Shown: positions 33,865 to 42,751 of the stretch, piece by piece | Layout: each line of letters begins with the position of its first letter | Position numbering within the stretch: position 1 is the first letter of the stretch | Source of the DNA: Streptomyces sp. HmicA12 | GTDB taxonomy: Bacteria; Actinomycetota; Actinomycetes; Streptomycetales; Streptomycetaceae | DNA length: 64,000 nucleotides | Assembly: GCF_000373565.1 (NCBI RefSeq) | Contig: NZ_KB891797.1 | Location: 716,487-780,486 of the forward strand | Reading direction: 5' to 3' | The notes under the pieces: model-generated | Told to the model about the DNA's origin: nothing | Database searches by the model: none | Seen by the model: only the letters and a program-made list of their open reading frames with translations | Position numbers and translations under genes: made by a program

Positions 33865-34596
33865 ATGCCGGGAGGCAGGCTCAGCCAGCAGGAACGCCAG
33901 CAGATCGCGCTCGGCCTCGGCGACGGCCTGGCCTACGCGGAGATCGCGCGGCGCCTGGAGCGGCCCACGTCGACCATCACCCGCGAGGTGATGCGCAACG
34001 GCGGCCCGACCGGCTACCGCGCGGACCTCGCCCACCGCGCCACCGAGCAGCGCGCCCACCGGCGCAAGCAGGCGGCCGCACCCCGCGGCCCGCAGGCGGT
34101 GCCGCAGGCCCACGGGCGGGACGCGGAGGCGGTGCGCGCGTACGAGGAGGCGTTCACCACCGTGATGATGGCCCAGGGGCTGCCCGCGATGATGGCCCGG
34201 GTGATGGCCGCCCTCATGCTCACGGACTCCGGCAGCCTCACCGCCGCCGAACTGGTCCAGCGGCTCTCGGTCAGTCCGGCGTCCGTCTCCAAGGCGATCG
34301 CGTTCCTGGACAGCCAGGGACTGGTGCGCCGGGAGCGCGACGAGCGCCGCCGCGAGCGCTACACCGTCGACAACGACGTCTACTACCAGTCGATGATGGC
34401 CAGCGCGCGGTCCACCGCCCAGGTCGTCGCGACCGCGCGCGAGGGCGTCGGCGTGCTCGGCCCCGGCACCCCGGCCGCCGTGCGCCTGGAGAACGTCGCC
34501 CGCTTCCTCGACTTCGTCTCCGAGAACATGGTCCGCGCGGCGGAACAGGCCCGCGACATCCTGCACGTGAGCCCGGAGACACCGACAGACCACTGA
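33865..34596 (+). CDS. Transcriptional regulator: IS30-type HTH fused to GbsR/MarR-like domain
   Basis: This 243-aa protein has two DNA-binding modules. Residues 5-45 (LSQQERQQIALGLGDGLAYA, IARRLERPTSTITREVMRNG) match the HTH_38 of IS30 transposases. About 85-170 is a MarR/GbsR-like winged helix (TAAELVQRLSVSPASVSKAI AFLDSQGLVRRERDERRRER). A helical C-terminus may dimerise. GAAGGAG lies upstream of the ATG. It is divergent from the DUF4097 gene over a palindrome-rich intergenic region that is its likely operator. The N-terminal HTH is probably domesticated, since no transposase catalytic core is present. Confidence 0.85.
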   Translation: MPGGRLSQQERQQIALGLGDGLAYAEIARRLERPTSTITREVMRNGGPTGYRADLAHRATEQRAHRRKQAAAPRGPQAVPQAHGRDAEAVRAYEEAFTTVMMAQGLPAMMARVMAALMLTDSGSLTAAELVQRLSVSPASVSKAIAFLDSQGLVRRERDERRRERYTVDNDVYYQSMMASARSTAQVVATAREGVGVLGPGTPAAVRLENVARFLDFVSENMVRAAEQARDILHVSPETPTDH

Positions 34597-34612
34597 TGCG
34601 TGATCGTGACGG

Positions 34613-35344
34613 TCAGAACATGCCGCCCCCGGCATGGATCGTCTGCCCGGTGATCCACCGGCTCGCGTCGGAGGCCAGGAACCCCACGACGTCCGCGATG
34701 TCGTCGGGCCGCCCGATCCGCCCCAGCGGGGCCCGGGCCACCAGCTCGGCGCGGGCCTGCTCCGGCAGGCCCGCGGCGAAGGCCTCGGTGTCGGTGGCGC
34801 CGGGCAGCACGCTGTTCACCGTGATGCGGCGAGGCCCCAACTCCTGGGCGAGCGTGCGAACGAGTGCGTCGCCGGCCGCCTTCGACGCCCCGTAGACCCC
34901 GGATCCGGGCCGCGCGGTGACAGCGGTCCCACTGGACACGACGACGATCCGCCCGCCCTCGCGCACCCGGCGCGCCGCCTCCCGCAGCGCGAGGAACGTG
35001 CCGCGGGTGTTCGTACGGAAGATCGTGTCGAAGTCCTCGTCGCTGGTCTCGGCGATGGGCGCGAAGCGTGCGACGCCGACATTGCACACGACGGTGTCGA
35101 TGCCCCCGTACTCTCGCTCCGCGACATCGAACAGCCCACGCAGCTCGTCCTGTTCGCCGGCGTCGGCCTGCGCGGCGACGGCCTGCCCGCCGGACCTCTC
35201 GATGGCCGTGACGACCTTGGCGGCGGCGTCCGCGTCCGACCGGTAGTTGACGACGACGGCCGCCCCGTCCGCGCCGAGGCGCTCGGCTATGGCGCGGCCG
35301 ATCCCGCGGGAGGCTCCGGTGACGAGGGCGACGCGATCGGGCAT
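34613..35344 (-). CDS. SDR-family NAD(P)-dependent oxidoreductase
   Basis: This 243-aa classical short-chain dehydrogenase has the cofactor motif VALVTGASRGIGRAIAERLG, VCNVGVARF (the NNAG equivalent), catalytic Ser in VVSSGTA, and Tyr/Lys in GVYGASKAAGDAL. The C-terminal PLGRIGRPDDIADVVGFLAS segment is typical of FabG-like reductases. ATG 35344 has GGAGG upstream. The NYRSDADAA segment after beta-2 suggests an NADP preference. The substrate is unknown. It is convergent with the regulator at 33865 (16-bp gap). Confidence 0.9.
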   Translation of the reverse strand: MPDRVALVTGASRGIGRAIAERLGADGAAVVVNYRSDADAAAKVVTAIERSGGQAVAAQADAGEQDELRGLFDVAEREYGGIDTVVCNVGVARFAPIAETSDEDFDTIFRTNTRGTFLALREAARRVREGGRIVVVSSGTAVTARPGSGVYGASKAAGDALVRTLAQELGPRRITVNSVLPGATDTEAFAAGLPEQARAELVARAPLGRIGRPDDIADVVGFLASDASRWITGQTIHAGGGMF

Positions 35345-35784
35345 GGGGTCCTCCTGGCCAAGTTCCGGTGGCTTGTCGATCGCCACCCTCGATCGCTCGC
35401 GCAACAGGTGTCAAACGATCGCGGCCCCGGCTCTTGCCGCCGACGAGCAGCGCACGGGGCGGTGGTGGCAAGGAGTCCTCACGCGCCCCGGCCGGGGCGC
35501 CTTCGTGGGGGCGCGCGTCTCCGTGGCGGTGATGCCACGGGTACGAGGGGGAGGGCCTCCGGGGCGCGGCCGAAGGGCGCGGCAGGTCCGGGGCGGTGCT
35601 CCGCCGTCTCGTGGCTCTGGTGGCGGCCCGCATCGGAGCCGCCGGAGGGCGCGGACGGAAAGAAACTTCATACCCGCCCCGCGCGATCCGTATGCGCAGC
35701 CCGGCCGACTTTCTTACCCCAATCTGGCTGAACTTTTGTTGATCGACCGTTAGTTGGCCCCCGCATCGCCCTACCCTTCAGAGG
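35345..35784. other. Intergenic region, 440 bp, no gene seen
   Basis: No frame here has convincing codon use or a ribosome site. It separates divergent SDR and amidohydrolase genes. The right part (35695-35780) is AT-richer, with TTGTTGATCGACCGTTAGTT and CTACCCT, and probably holds the amidohydrolase promoter. Short CGATCG-containing repeats are near 35375-35395. Confidence 0.5.
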
Positions 35785-37056
35785 GTGAACCAGACGAAGT
35801 CCCGAGAGTCCGAGGCCGACAAGCCGGGAGAAGCCGCCGGGGAAGCAGCCCCCGGCGCCGAGCTCCCCGGCACGCTGCCCGACGCCCTGCGCACCGAACT
35901 CATCGCCTTCCGGCGCGACTTGCACATGCACCCCGAGCTGGGCAACCAGGAGTTCCGCACCACCGCCGCGCTCAAGGCCCGCCTGGAGAAGGCGGGGCTC
36001 ACGCCACGGGTGCTCGGCATGGGGACCGGGCTCATCTGTGACATCGGGACCGAGACCGGGGAGTGGTCCGGCGGACGCGGCATGTTCGCGCTGCGGGCCG
36101 ACATCGACGCGCTGCCCATCCCGGACACCAAGGTCAACTGCGCCTACCGGTCCACCGTTCCGGACCGCGCGCACGCCTGCGGCCACGACGTGCACACCAC
36201 CGTCGTGCTCGGCGCCGGACTCGTCCTCGCCGAGCTGCACCGCAAGGGCCGGCTGCCGCACCCCGTGCGGCTGATCTTCCAGCCCGCCGAGGAGGTGCTG
36301 CCCGGCGGAGCGCCCGACGTCATCGAGTGCGGAGCCCTCGACGGCGTACGGAAGATCGTCGCCGTGCACTGCGACCCGAAGGTCGACGCCGGACGGATCG
36401 GGCTGCGGCAGGGCGCCATCACCTCCGCCTGCGACCGCCTGGAGGTCACCCTCGACGGGCCCGGCGGGCACACCGCGCGCCCGCACCTCACCACCGACCT
36501 CGTCGTCGCCGCCGCGAGGGTCGCCACCGACGTGCCGGCCCTGGTCGGACGCCGGGTCGACGCCCGCTCCGGGCTCTCCGTCACGTGGGGGCGCCTGGAG
36601 ACCGGTCACGCGTGCAACGTGATCCCGCAGCACGCCGAACTCTCCGGCACCGTCCGCTGCCTGGACCTCGACGCCTGGCGGCAGGCGCCCGACCTGGTGC
36701 ACGCGGCCATCCAGGAGATCGCCGACCTGTACCGGGCCAAGCCCGTCGTGAACTACGTGCGCGGAGTCCCGCCCGTCGTCAACGACCCGGCCGTGACCGA
36801 CCTGCTGCGGGACGCCATGACCGCCCGGCTCGGGGCCGACTCCGTCGAGGACACCCCGCAGAGCCTGGGCGGCGAGGACTTCTCCTGGTACCTGGAGCAC
36901 GTCCCGGGCGCCATGGCGCGGCTCGGCGTGAAGACGCCGGGGGACCGGGTCGGCCGCGATCTGCACCAGGGCGACTTCGACGCCGACGAGTACGCGATCA
37001 CGGTGGGCGTGGAGCTGTTCACGGCGGCGGCCCTGCTGGACGCTGAGCTCGCTTGA
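35785..37056 (+). CDS. M20-family amidohydrolase (AbgB/HipO-like)
   Basis: This 423-aa metallopeptidase-fold amidohydrolase has the family opening FRRDLHMHPELGNQEFRT. Metal ligands lie in HACGHDVHTT, IFQPAEEVLPGG (Glu pair) and VAVHCDPK, with the dimerisation-domain loop GPGGHTARP and the late GGEDFSWYLEHVPGAM. Members hydrolyse N-acyl amino acids, indole-acetyl conjugates or aminobenzoyl-glutamate. A charged, probably disordered tail covers residues 1-28. GTG start. A dispersed palindromic repeat after the stop may terminate transcription. Confidence 0.92.
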   Translation: MNQTKSRESEADKPGEAAGEAAPGAELPGTLPDALRTELIAFRRDLHMHPELGNQEFRTTAALKARLEKAGLTPRVLGMGTGLICDIGTETGEWSGGRGMFALRADIDALPIPDTKVNCAYRSTVPDRAHACGHDVHTTVVLGAGLVLAELHRKGRLPHPVRLIFQPAEEVLPGGAPDVIECGALDGVRKIVAVHCDPKVDAGRIGLRQGAITSACDRLEVTLDGPGGHTARPHLTTDLVVAAARVATDVPALVGRRVDARSGLSVTWGRLETGHACNVIPQHAELSGTVRCLDLDAWRQAPDLVHAAIQEIADLYRAKPVVNYVRGVPPVVNDPAVTDLLRDAMTARLGADSVEDTPQSLGGEDFSWYLEHVPGAMARLGVKTPGDRVGRDLHQGDFDADEYAITVGVELFTAAALLDAELA

Positions 37057-37103
37057 CCGGGTGCCGGGTGCGCTTGATGTGCGGCTGCGGCCCGGTGGGG
37101 CTT

Positions 37104-37195
37104 CTCGCGCAGTTCCCCGCGCCCCTGAAGCATGCGCTGCGCGCAGCTTCCCCTGAAGGCCGCAGGCCTTTCAGGGGCGCGGGGAACTGCGCGAG
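37104..37195. repeat. Dispersed long palindrome, copy 1
   Basis: Arms 37104-37129 and 37170-37195 are perfect 26-bp inverted copies beginning CTCGCGCAGTTCCCCGCGCC. The 40-bp centre contains smaller hairpins. The same arms occur at 62852-62943, with the centre inverted, and in a degenerate form at 44426-44508. All copies lie just after stop codons, so terminator or RNA-stabiliser roles are plausible. Confidence 0.85.
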
Positions 37196-37354
37196 CAACC
37201 CATCACCGAGCCGCACCCGCCCGACTGCGGAACCCCGCAGACGCCCCCGCGAAATGCCCCCCTTCGCACCCCGCGTCCCTACCCGACACCCAGATGTAAC
37301 CAACCCCCGGCACGATCCGGTAACGGCGGAGCCGAACCCGCTTCCCCGGCCCTT

Positions 37355-37366
37355 CTACGCGCGTTA
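37355..37366 (+). promoter_or_regulatory. Nucleoside-regulon operator A (bmp1)
   Basis: CTACGCGCGTTA matches 10 of 12 positions of the palindrome CTACGCGCGTAG found upstream of four other nucleoside genes. A plausible -10 (TACGCT) starts at its right end. The start codon is 54 bp downstream. The rest of the gap 37057-37420 contains only the palindromic repeat and no gene. Confidence 0.65.
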
Positions 37367-37420
37367 CGCTCCGCCGAACTCAGCGCCCTGCGCGGCGTGT
37401 TGACGAAGGAGCACTCCATC

Positions 37421-38485
37421 ATGCGTCGTTCTCGTACAACCCGGGCCACGCGGATAGCCGTGGCCGTCACCGGTCTCGCGCTCGCCGCCACCGCTTGTGG
37501 TGGCACCAGCAGTGAGGCCGGCGACGACGACGGCTCCGCGAAGGAGAACCTGGGCCTCGCCATCGCGTACGACGTCGGTGGCAAGGGCGACCAGTCCTTC
37601 AACGACTCCGCCTACGAGGGCCTGGAGAAGGCCAAGACCGAGTTCGGGTACAAGACGGCCGACCAGGAGCCGAAGGACGGCGAGTCCGACGACGACAAGG
37701 CGCAGCGCCTGGGCAACCTGGCGAAGGCCGGCTACAACCCGGTCGTCGGCATCGGTTACGCCTACGGCCCGGCCCTGGAGAAGGTGGCGAAGAAGTACCC
37801 GAAGACCACCTTCGGCATCGTCGACTCCGTCGTCGAGGGCAAGAACGTCGCCTCCCTCGTCTTCGCCGAGAACGAGTCCTCCTACCTCGCCGGTGTCGCC
37901 GCCGCCAAGGCCACCAAGTCGAACCACGTCGGCTTCGTCGGCGGTGTCGACAACGAGCTGATCAACAAGTTCCAGGCCGGCTTCGAGCAGGGCATCAAGG
38001 ACACCAAGAAGGGTGTCAAGGTCGACGTCCAGTACCTCGACGAGGACCCGGCGAAGGGCTTCGCCAGCCCCGACCTCGGTGAGGCCGCCGCCGACAAGCA
38101 GCTGGAGGACGGCGCCGACGTGATCTACCACGCGGCCGGTCTGTCCGGGCAGGGCGTCATCAAGGCCGCCGCCGAGAAGAAGAAGTGGGTCATCGGCGTC
38201 GACTCCGACCAGTACAAGCAGCAGACGCTCGCCAAGTACAAGGACTACATCCTCACCTCCGCGCTCAAGGAGGTCGGCGAGTCCGTCTACACGCTGGCCA
38301 AGTCGGTCGAGGACAAGAAGCCGCTGACCGGCGTCCAGACCTTCGACCTCAAGGTGAACGGCGTGGGCGCCTCCGAGTCCAACCCGAAGTTCAAGGAGAT
38401 CTCCGGTCTCGCCGACGCGGTCGCCAAGGCGAAGAAGGGCATCGTCGACGGTTCGATCAAGGTCGCGGTCAAGCCGGCCAAGTGA
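37421..38485 (+). CDS. BMP-family nucleoside-binding lipoprotein 1
   Basis: This 354-aa substrate-binding protein is for an ABC nucleoside importer. The signal peptide ends at a lipobox-like ATAC (Cys about 25), followed by an acidic linker. The BMP domain shows GLAIAYDVGGKGDQSFNDSA, NPVVGIGYAYGPALEKVAKK, GIVDSVVEGKNVASLVF, HVGFVGGVDNELINKF and AAGLSGQGVIKAA. AAGGAG precedes the ATG. It is about 70% similar by eye to the next gene. It has its own operator and terminator, so the two are expressed as separate units. Confidence 0.93.
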   Translation: MRRSRTTRATRIAVAVTGLALAATACGGTSSEAGDDDGSAKENLGLAIAYDVGGKGDQSFNDSAYEGLEKAKTEFGYKTADQEPKDGESDDDKAQRLGNLAKAGYNPVVGIGYAYGPALEKVAKKYPKTTFGIVDSVVEGKNVASLVFAENESSYLAGVAAAKATKSNHVGFVGGVDNELINKFQAGFEQGIKDTKKGVKVDVQYLDEDPAKGFASPDLGEAAADKQLEDGADVIYHAAGLSGQGVIKAAAEKKKWVIGVDSDQYKQQTLAKYKDYILTSALKEVGESVYTLAKSVEDKKPLTGVQTFDLKVNGVGASESNPKFKEISGLADAVAKAKKGIVDGSIKVAVKPAK

Positions 38486-38561
38486 GGCCGCGGGAGTGAT
38501 CCCCGGACCCGTGCCGGGGTCACCCCCCGGCACACGTCATACGTACAACGCCAGGCGGCGT

Positions 38562-38597
38562 CAGGGCGGGCGCGGAACTCCTTCCGCGCCCGCCCTG
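38562..38597 (+). terminator. Intrinsic terminator of bmp1
   Basis: A perfect 16-bp GC stem (38562-38577 with 38582-38597, 4-base loop) lies 77 bp after the first BMP gene and before the operator of the second. Confidence 0.75.
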
Positions 38598-38686
38598 CGT
38601 TGCGTTCGGGAAGGTCCGCCACAGGTGCGCCGGATGCTGTGCATCGCCCTGATAACGACTCGGACAGAAGGGGTTTTATGTTCTGT

Positions 38687-38698
38687 CTACGCGCGTTA
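38687..38698 (+). promoter_or_regulatory. Nucleoside-regulon operator B (bmp2)
   Basis: CTACGCGCGTTA is identical to operator A. The next 20 bases are also conserved (CGAACTCAGCG in both), as expected from a duplicated promoter. The start codon is 61 bp downstream. Confidence 0.65.
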
Positions 38699-38759
38699 CT
38701 CTGCGGCGAACTCAGCGTCGGGCCCTGCTTTCCGGCGCTTGTACGAAGGAGCTCTTCCC

Positions 38760-39806
38760 ATGCGCCGGGTTTCCCGCATAGCGGTCGCAGGCACCGCCAC
38801 CGCCTCGCTCGCTCTCGCTCTCTCCGCCTGTGGCGGCACGTCGTCCGACGCCTCGTCGTCGGCCGGCGGCAAGGACAAGGGCCTCGCCATCGCGTACGAC
38901 GTCGGTGGCAAGGGCGACCAGTCCTTCAACGACGCCGCCTACGAGGGCCTGAAGAAGGCCAAGAGCGAGTTCGGCTACGACGTCGCCGACCAGGAGCCGA
39001 AGGACGGCGAGTCCGACGACGACAAGGCGGCACGCCTGGTCAACCTGGCGAAGGCGGGCTACAACCCGGTCGTCGGCATCGGCTACTCCTACGCCCCGGC
39101 GGTGAAGGAGGCCGCGGCCAAGTTCCCGAAGACGACCTTCGGCATCGTCGACGACTCCTCGGTCCAGGGCAAGAACGTCGCCGACCTGGTCTTCCAGGAG
39201 AACGAGGTCTCCTACCTCGCCGGCGTCACCGCCGCCCTGAAGACCAAGTCGAACCACGTCGGCTTCGTCGGCGGCGTCGACAACGCGCTGATCAACAAGT
39301 TCCGGGCCGGCTTCGAGCAGGGCGTCAAGGACACCAAGAAGGGCGTCAAGGTCGACGTCCAGTTCCTCGACGAGGACCCGGCCAAGGGCTTCGCCTCGCC
39401 GGACCTCGGCAAGGCCGCCGCCGAGAAGCAGCTCGAGGACGGCGCCGACGTCGTCTACCACGCCGCCGGTCTGTCCGGTCAGGGCGTCATCGAGGCCGCC
39501 GCCGCCGAGAAGAAGTACGCGATCGGCGTCGACTCCGACCAGTACAGCCAGAAGCCGCTGGCGGCGTACAAGAAGTACATCATCACCTCCGCCACCAAGG
39601 GCGTCGCCGAGTCGATCTACAAGCTCGCGAAGTCGGTCGAGGACGGCAAGCCGGAGACCGGTGTCATCACCGGCAACCTGAAGTCGGGTGAGGTCTCCCT
39701 CGCCGACTCCAACCCGGAGTTCAAGAACGACAGCAAGCTCCAGGCCGCGCTGAAGAAGGCCGAGGCGGGCATCGTGGACGGCTCCATCACGGTCGCCGCC
39801 AAGTAA
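38760..39806 (+). CDS. BMP-family nucleoside-binding lipoprotein 2
   Basis: This 348-aa protein has a clean lipobox (LALSACGG, Cys about 23), so it is membrane-anchored outside the cell. The BMP domain repeats the motifs of copy 1: GLAIAYDVGGKGDQSFNDAA, HVGFVGGVDNALINKF, EDPAKGFASPDLG and YHAAGLSGQGVIEAA. AAGGAGC lies upstream of the ATG. Differences from copy 1 cluster in the C-terminal third, which may tune ligand range. It precedes the ABC ATPase and permease genes but is separated by a strong terminator, allowing higher expression of the binding protein. Confidence 0.93.
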   Translation: MRRVSRIAVAGTATASLALALSACGGTSSDASSSAGGKDKGLAIAYDVGGKGDQSFNDAAYEGLKKAKSEFGYDVADQEPKDGESDDDKAARLVNLAKAGYNPVVGIGYSYAPAVKEAAAKFPKTTFGIVDDSSVQGKNVADLVFQENEVSYLAGVTAALKTKSNHVGFVGGVDNALINKFRAGFEQGVKDTKKGVKVDVQFLDEDPAKGFASPDLGKAAAEKQLEDGADVVYHAAGLSGQGVIEAAAAEKKYAIGVDSDQYSQKPLAAYKKYIITSATKGVAESIYKLAKSVEDGKPETGVITGNLKSGEVSLADSNPEFKNDSKLQAALKKAEAGIVDGSITVAAK

Positions 39807-39843
39807 CAGGCAGGCAAGCAGGCACAGCCGCAAGGCGAAGGGG

Positions 39844-39876
39844 GGCCCGGACCGCGTGTGCGACGCGGTCCGGGCC
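39844..39876 (+). terminator. Intrinsic terminator of bmp2
   Basis: Perfect 14-bp stem (39844-39857 with 39863-39876, 5-base loop), 37 bp after the second BMP gene. Confidence 0.75.
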
Positions 39877-40012
39877 GACCCGGTCGGTGACCGGGGCCTC
39901 CGGGGCCGAAGCATCCCCGTCCGGACGCTTCTTCCCCGTAACACGTTCGTGGGATCCTGCTCGGACTCCGGCTCGAACACGAACTCACTTCTCGCACAAC
40001 GCTGTTGGGGCG

Positions 40013-40024
40013 CTACGCGTGTAG
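40013..40024 (+). promoter_or_regulatory. Nucleoside-regulon operator C (ABC operon)
   Basis: CTACGCGTGTAG differs from the consensus CTACGCGCGTAG at one position. It lies 28 bp before the proposed start of the ATPase gene, with TAGGCG as a possible -10 at its right end. Confidence 0.7.
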
Positions 40025-40052
40025 GCGACCCCCCTTCCCAGGAGAGTGCGCC

Positions 40053-41609
40053 ATCGCCACGTCAAGCTCCCCGCCGACCGCAGTCGCCGTAGAACTCCAA
40101 GGCATCACCAAGCGGTTCCCGGGCGTCGTCGCCAACCACGACATCTGCCTCACCGTCCGCAAGGGCACCGTGCACGCCCTGGTCGGCGAGAACGGGGCAG
40201 GCAAGTCCACACTGATGAAGATCCTCTACGGCATGCAGAAGCCGGACGAGGGCACCATCACCATCCACGGCGAGCAGGTCTCGTACTCCTCGCCCGCCGA
40301 CGCGATCGTGCGCGGCATCGGCATGGTGCACCAGCACTTCATGCTCGCGGACAACCTCACGGTCCTGGAGAACGTCGTCCTCGGCAGCGAGAAGCTGTAC
40401 GGGATCGGCGCGAAGGCCCGCAAGAAGATCCTCGAGATATCCGAGCGGTACGGGCTCGGGGTGCGCCCCGACGTCCTGGTCGAGGACCTCGGTGTCGCCG
40501 ACCGGCAGCGCGTGGAGATCCTCAAGGTGCTGTACCGGGGCGCCACCACGCTGATCCTGGACGAGCCGACGGCCGTGCTCGTGCCGCAGGAGGTCGACGC
40601 GCTCTTCGACAACCTGCGCGGACTCAAGGCCGAGGGCCTGTCCGTCATCTTCATCTCGCACAAGCTCGGCGAGGTCCTCTCCGTCGCCGACGAGATCACC
40701 GTCATCCGGCGCGGCACGACGGTCGGCACCGCCGTCCCCGCCGAGACGACCCCCAAGCAGCTCGCCGAGCTGATGGTCGGCAGCGAACTGCCCACCCCCG
40801 AGACCGCCGAGTCCACCGTCACCGACCGACCGGTGGTCGAGGTCGACGACCTGCGGCTCGCGGCCCCCGGCGGCGGCAAGCCGCTCCTCGACGGCATCAC
40901 GTTCACCATCCACGCCGGTGAGGTCCTGGGCCTCGCGGGCGTCGAGGGCAACGGACAGACCGAGCTGATCGAGGCCCTCATCGGCCTGGAGCACGCCGAC
41001 AGCGGCGTCATCAAGATGCTCGGCGAGGACATCACCTCCTGGACGACCCGCAAGCGCCGCGAGTCAGGCGTCGGGTACATCCCCGAGGACCGTCACCGCC
41101 ACGGCCTCCTCCTGGACGCGCCGCTGTGGGAGAACCGCATCCTCGGCCACGTCACCGAGAAGCCCAACAGCAAGGGCTTCTGGCTGGACCCGAAGGCCGC
41201 GCAGGCCGACACCGAGCGGATCGTGAAGGACTACGACGTCCGCACGCCCGGCATCGACGTCACCGCCGCCTCCCTGTCCGGCGGCAACCAGCAGAAGCTG
41301 ATCGTCGGCCGCGAGATGAGCCACGCCCCCAAGTTCCTGATCGCCGCCCACCCCACCCGCGGTGTGGACGTCGGCGCGCAGGCGCAGATCTGGGACCAGA
41401 TCCGCGAGGCCCGCCGCGAGGGCCTGGCCGTGCTCCTCATCTCCGCCGACCTCGACGAACTGATCGGCCTCTCCGACACCCTCCGGGTCATCTACGACGG
41501 CCGCCTGGTCGCCGACGCCGACCCGGCCTCCATCACCCCGGAAGAGCTGGGATCCGCCATGACCGGTGCCGCCTCGGGCCACCTGGAGCACACGGAAGAC
41601 GGTGCCTGA
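40053..41609 (+). CDS. Nucleoside ABC transporter ATPase, possible ATC start codon
   Basis: This roughly 518-aa protein has two ATPase halves, as in RbsA/NupA-type importers. The first has Walker A GENGAGKST and Walker B LILDEPTAV; the second has VEGNGQTE, LSGGNQQKLIVGRE and FLIAAHPTRGVDVGAQ, with a degenerate Walker B. No ATG or GTG exists in frame near the conserved N-terminus. ATC at 40053 is perfectly placed 8 bases after AGGAGAG, whereas TTG at 40005 lies within the operator/promoter. It forms an operon with two permeases and cytidine deaminase and energises nucleoside uptake. Confidence 0.9.
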   Translation: MATSSSPPTAVAVELQGITKRFPGVVANHDICLTVRKGTVHALVGENGAGKSTLMKILYGMQKPDEGTITIHGEQVSYSSPADAIVRGIGMVHQHFMLADNLTVLENVVLGSEKLYGIGAKARKKILEISERYGLGVRPDVLVEDLGVADRQRVEILKVLYRGATTLILDEPTAVLVPQEVDALFDNLRGLKAEGLSVIFISHKLGEVLSVADEITVIRRGTTVGTAVPAETTPKQLAELMVGSELPTPETAESTVTDRPVVEVDDLRLAAPGGGKPLLDGITFTIHAGEVLGLAGVEGNGQTELIEALIGLEHADSGVIKMLGEDITSWTTRKRRESGVGYIPEDRHRHGLLLDAPLWENRILGHVTEKPNSKGFWLDPKAAQADTERIVKDYDVRTPGIDVTAASLSGGNQQKLIVGREMSHAPKFLIAAHPTRGVDVGAQAQIWDQIREARREGLAVLLISADLDELIGLSDTLRVIYDGRLVADADPASITPEELGSAMTGAASGHLEHTEDGA

Positions 41610-41611
41610 CC

Positions 41612-42751
41612 ATGAACATCCTCAAGCGCTGGAATTCCGAGCGGATCCTCCTCGCGGCGGCCGGCCCCGTCATCGCCCTCGTCGTGGCGTTCGCCCTGAC
41701 CGCGATCGTGCTGCTCGCCTCGGGCGAGAACCCGGTCGAGCCGTTCTCGATCATGTTCGAGCAGGCGACGTTCTCCGACGTCCAGGTGCTGATCATCAAT
41801 GACGCCGCCGGTCTCTACATCGGCGCGCTCGCGGTGGCCATCGGCTTCCGGATGAACCTCTTCAACATCGGTGTCGAGGGCCAGTACCGGCTCGCCGCCT
41901 GTGTCGCCGCCATCGTCGGCGCGCACATCGCGTTCCCGGCCTTCCTGCAGATCCCGCTGCTGATGCTGTCGGCCGCCGTGACCGGTGCGATCTGGTCCGG
42001 CATCGCCGGTGTGCTCAAGGTGACCCGCGGCGTCAGCGAGGTCGTCTCCACGATCATGCTCAACTCGATCGCGGCGTCGGTCATCGCGTACCTGACGCTG
42101 GAGGACGCCTTCGGTGTCGCGGTCGGCAACAACCGCACCACCGGCGAGATGGACAAGGCGGGCTGGTTCCCCGGCATCAACATGGGCGACCAGATCGGCA
42201 CCGTCTACGGCTTCGTGATCGTCGCCGTCGTCCTCGGCGCCGTCTACTGGGTGATGCTCAACCGCACCCGCTTCGGCTTCGACCTGCGCGCCTCGGGCGC
42301 CTCCGAGACCGCGGCCGCCGCCTCCGGTGTCTCCGCCAAGAAGATGGTCCTCACCGCGATGCTCCTGTCGGGCGCCGTCGCGGGCCTCGCCGGTCTGCCG
42401 ACGCTGCTCGGCTCGACGCACACCTTCTCCGACTCCTTCCCGGCCTCGCTCGGCTTCAACGCCATCACCGTGGCGCTGCTCGGCCGCAACAGCCCGGCCG
42501 GCATGGCGCTGGCCTCGCTCCTGCTCTCCTGGCTCTTCAACGCGGCCGACCCGCTCGACCTGAAGGGCTACAGCTCCGAGATCGCCACGATCATGCAGGG
42601 CCTGATCGTGATCGCCGTCGTCGTCTCCTACGAGGCCGTCCGTGTCTGGGGCACCCGCCGCCAGCAGCAGCGGGTCGGCGCCGAACTCGCCGCGGGCCAC
42701 GTCCTCGGCACCTCCGACTCCCACGAGAAGAAGCAGGAGGTGGCCGCCTGA
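41612..42751 (+). CDS. Nucleoside ABC transporter permease 1
   Basis: This 379-aa BPD_transp_2-family permease has about nine spans. Conserved segments are GLYIGALAVAIGFRMNLFNI, GVEGQYRLAACVAAIVGAHI, GVSEVVSTIMLNSIA and RTRFGFDLRASGASETAAAA (the EAA-like loop that contacts the ATPase). It starts 2 bp after the ATPase stop. It resembles the longer, NupB/YufP-like subunit of BMP-dependent nucleoside importers and pairs with permease 2, whose start overlaps its stop by one base. Confidence 0.93.
   Translation: MNILKRWNSERILLAAAGPVIALVVAFALTAIVLLASGENPVEPFSIMFEQATFSDVQVLIINDAAGLYIGALAVAIGFRMNLFNIGVEGQYRLAACVAAIVGAHIAFPAFLQIPLLMLSAAVTGAIWSGIAGVLKVTRGVSEVVSTIMLNSIAASVIAYLTLEDAFGVAVGNNRTTGEMDKAGWFPGINMGDQIGTVYGFVIVAVVLGAVYWVMLNRTRFGFDLRASGASETAAAASGVSAKKMVLTAMLLSGAVAGLAGLPTLLGSTHTFSDSFPASLGFNAITVALLGRNSPAGMALASLLLSWLFNAADPLDLKGYSSEIATIMQGLIVIAVVVSYEAVRVWGTRRQQQRVGAELAAGHVLGTSDSHEKKQEVAA

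Noticed and set aside
33865..34596. IS30 transposase fragment
   Set aside because: Only the HTH is similar. There is no DDE core and no terminal inverted repeats, and the gene is intact with a second DNA-binding domain and matching operators.
37397..39806. Long antisense frames opposite the two BMP genes
   Set aside because: They consist of Leu/Val/Gly/Asp-rich repeats caused by codon bias on the coding strand and have no ribosome sites.
40046..40921. GTG-started frame at the beginning of the ABC ATPase gene
   Set aside because: The GTG lies within the ribosome-site region and the frame gives an Arg/His-rich product; the ATPase motifs are in another frame.
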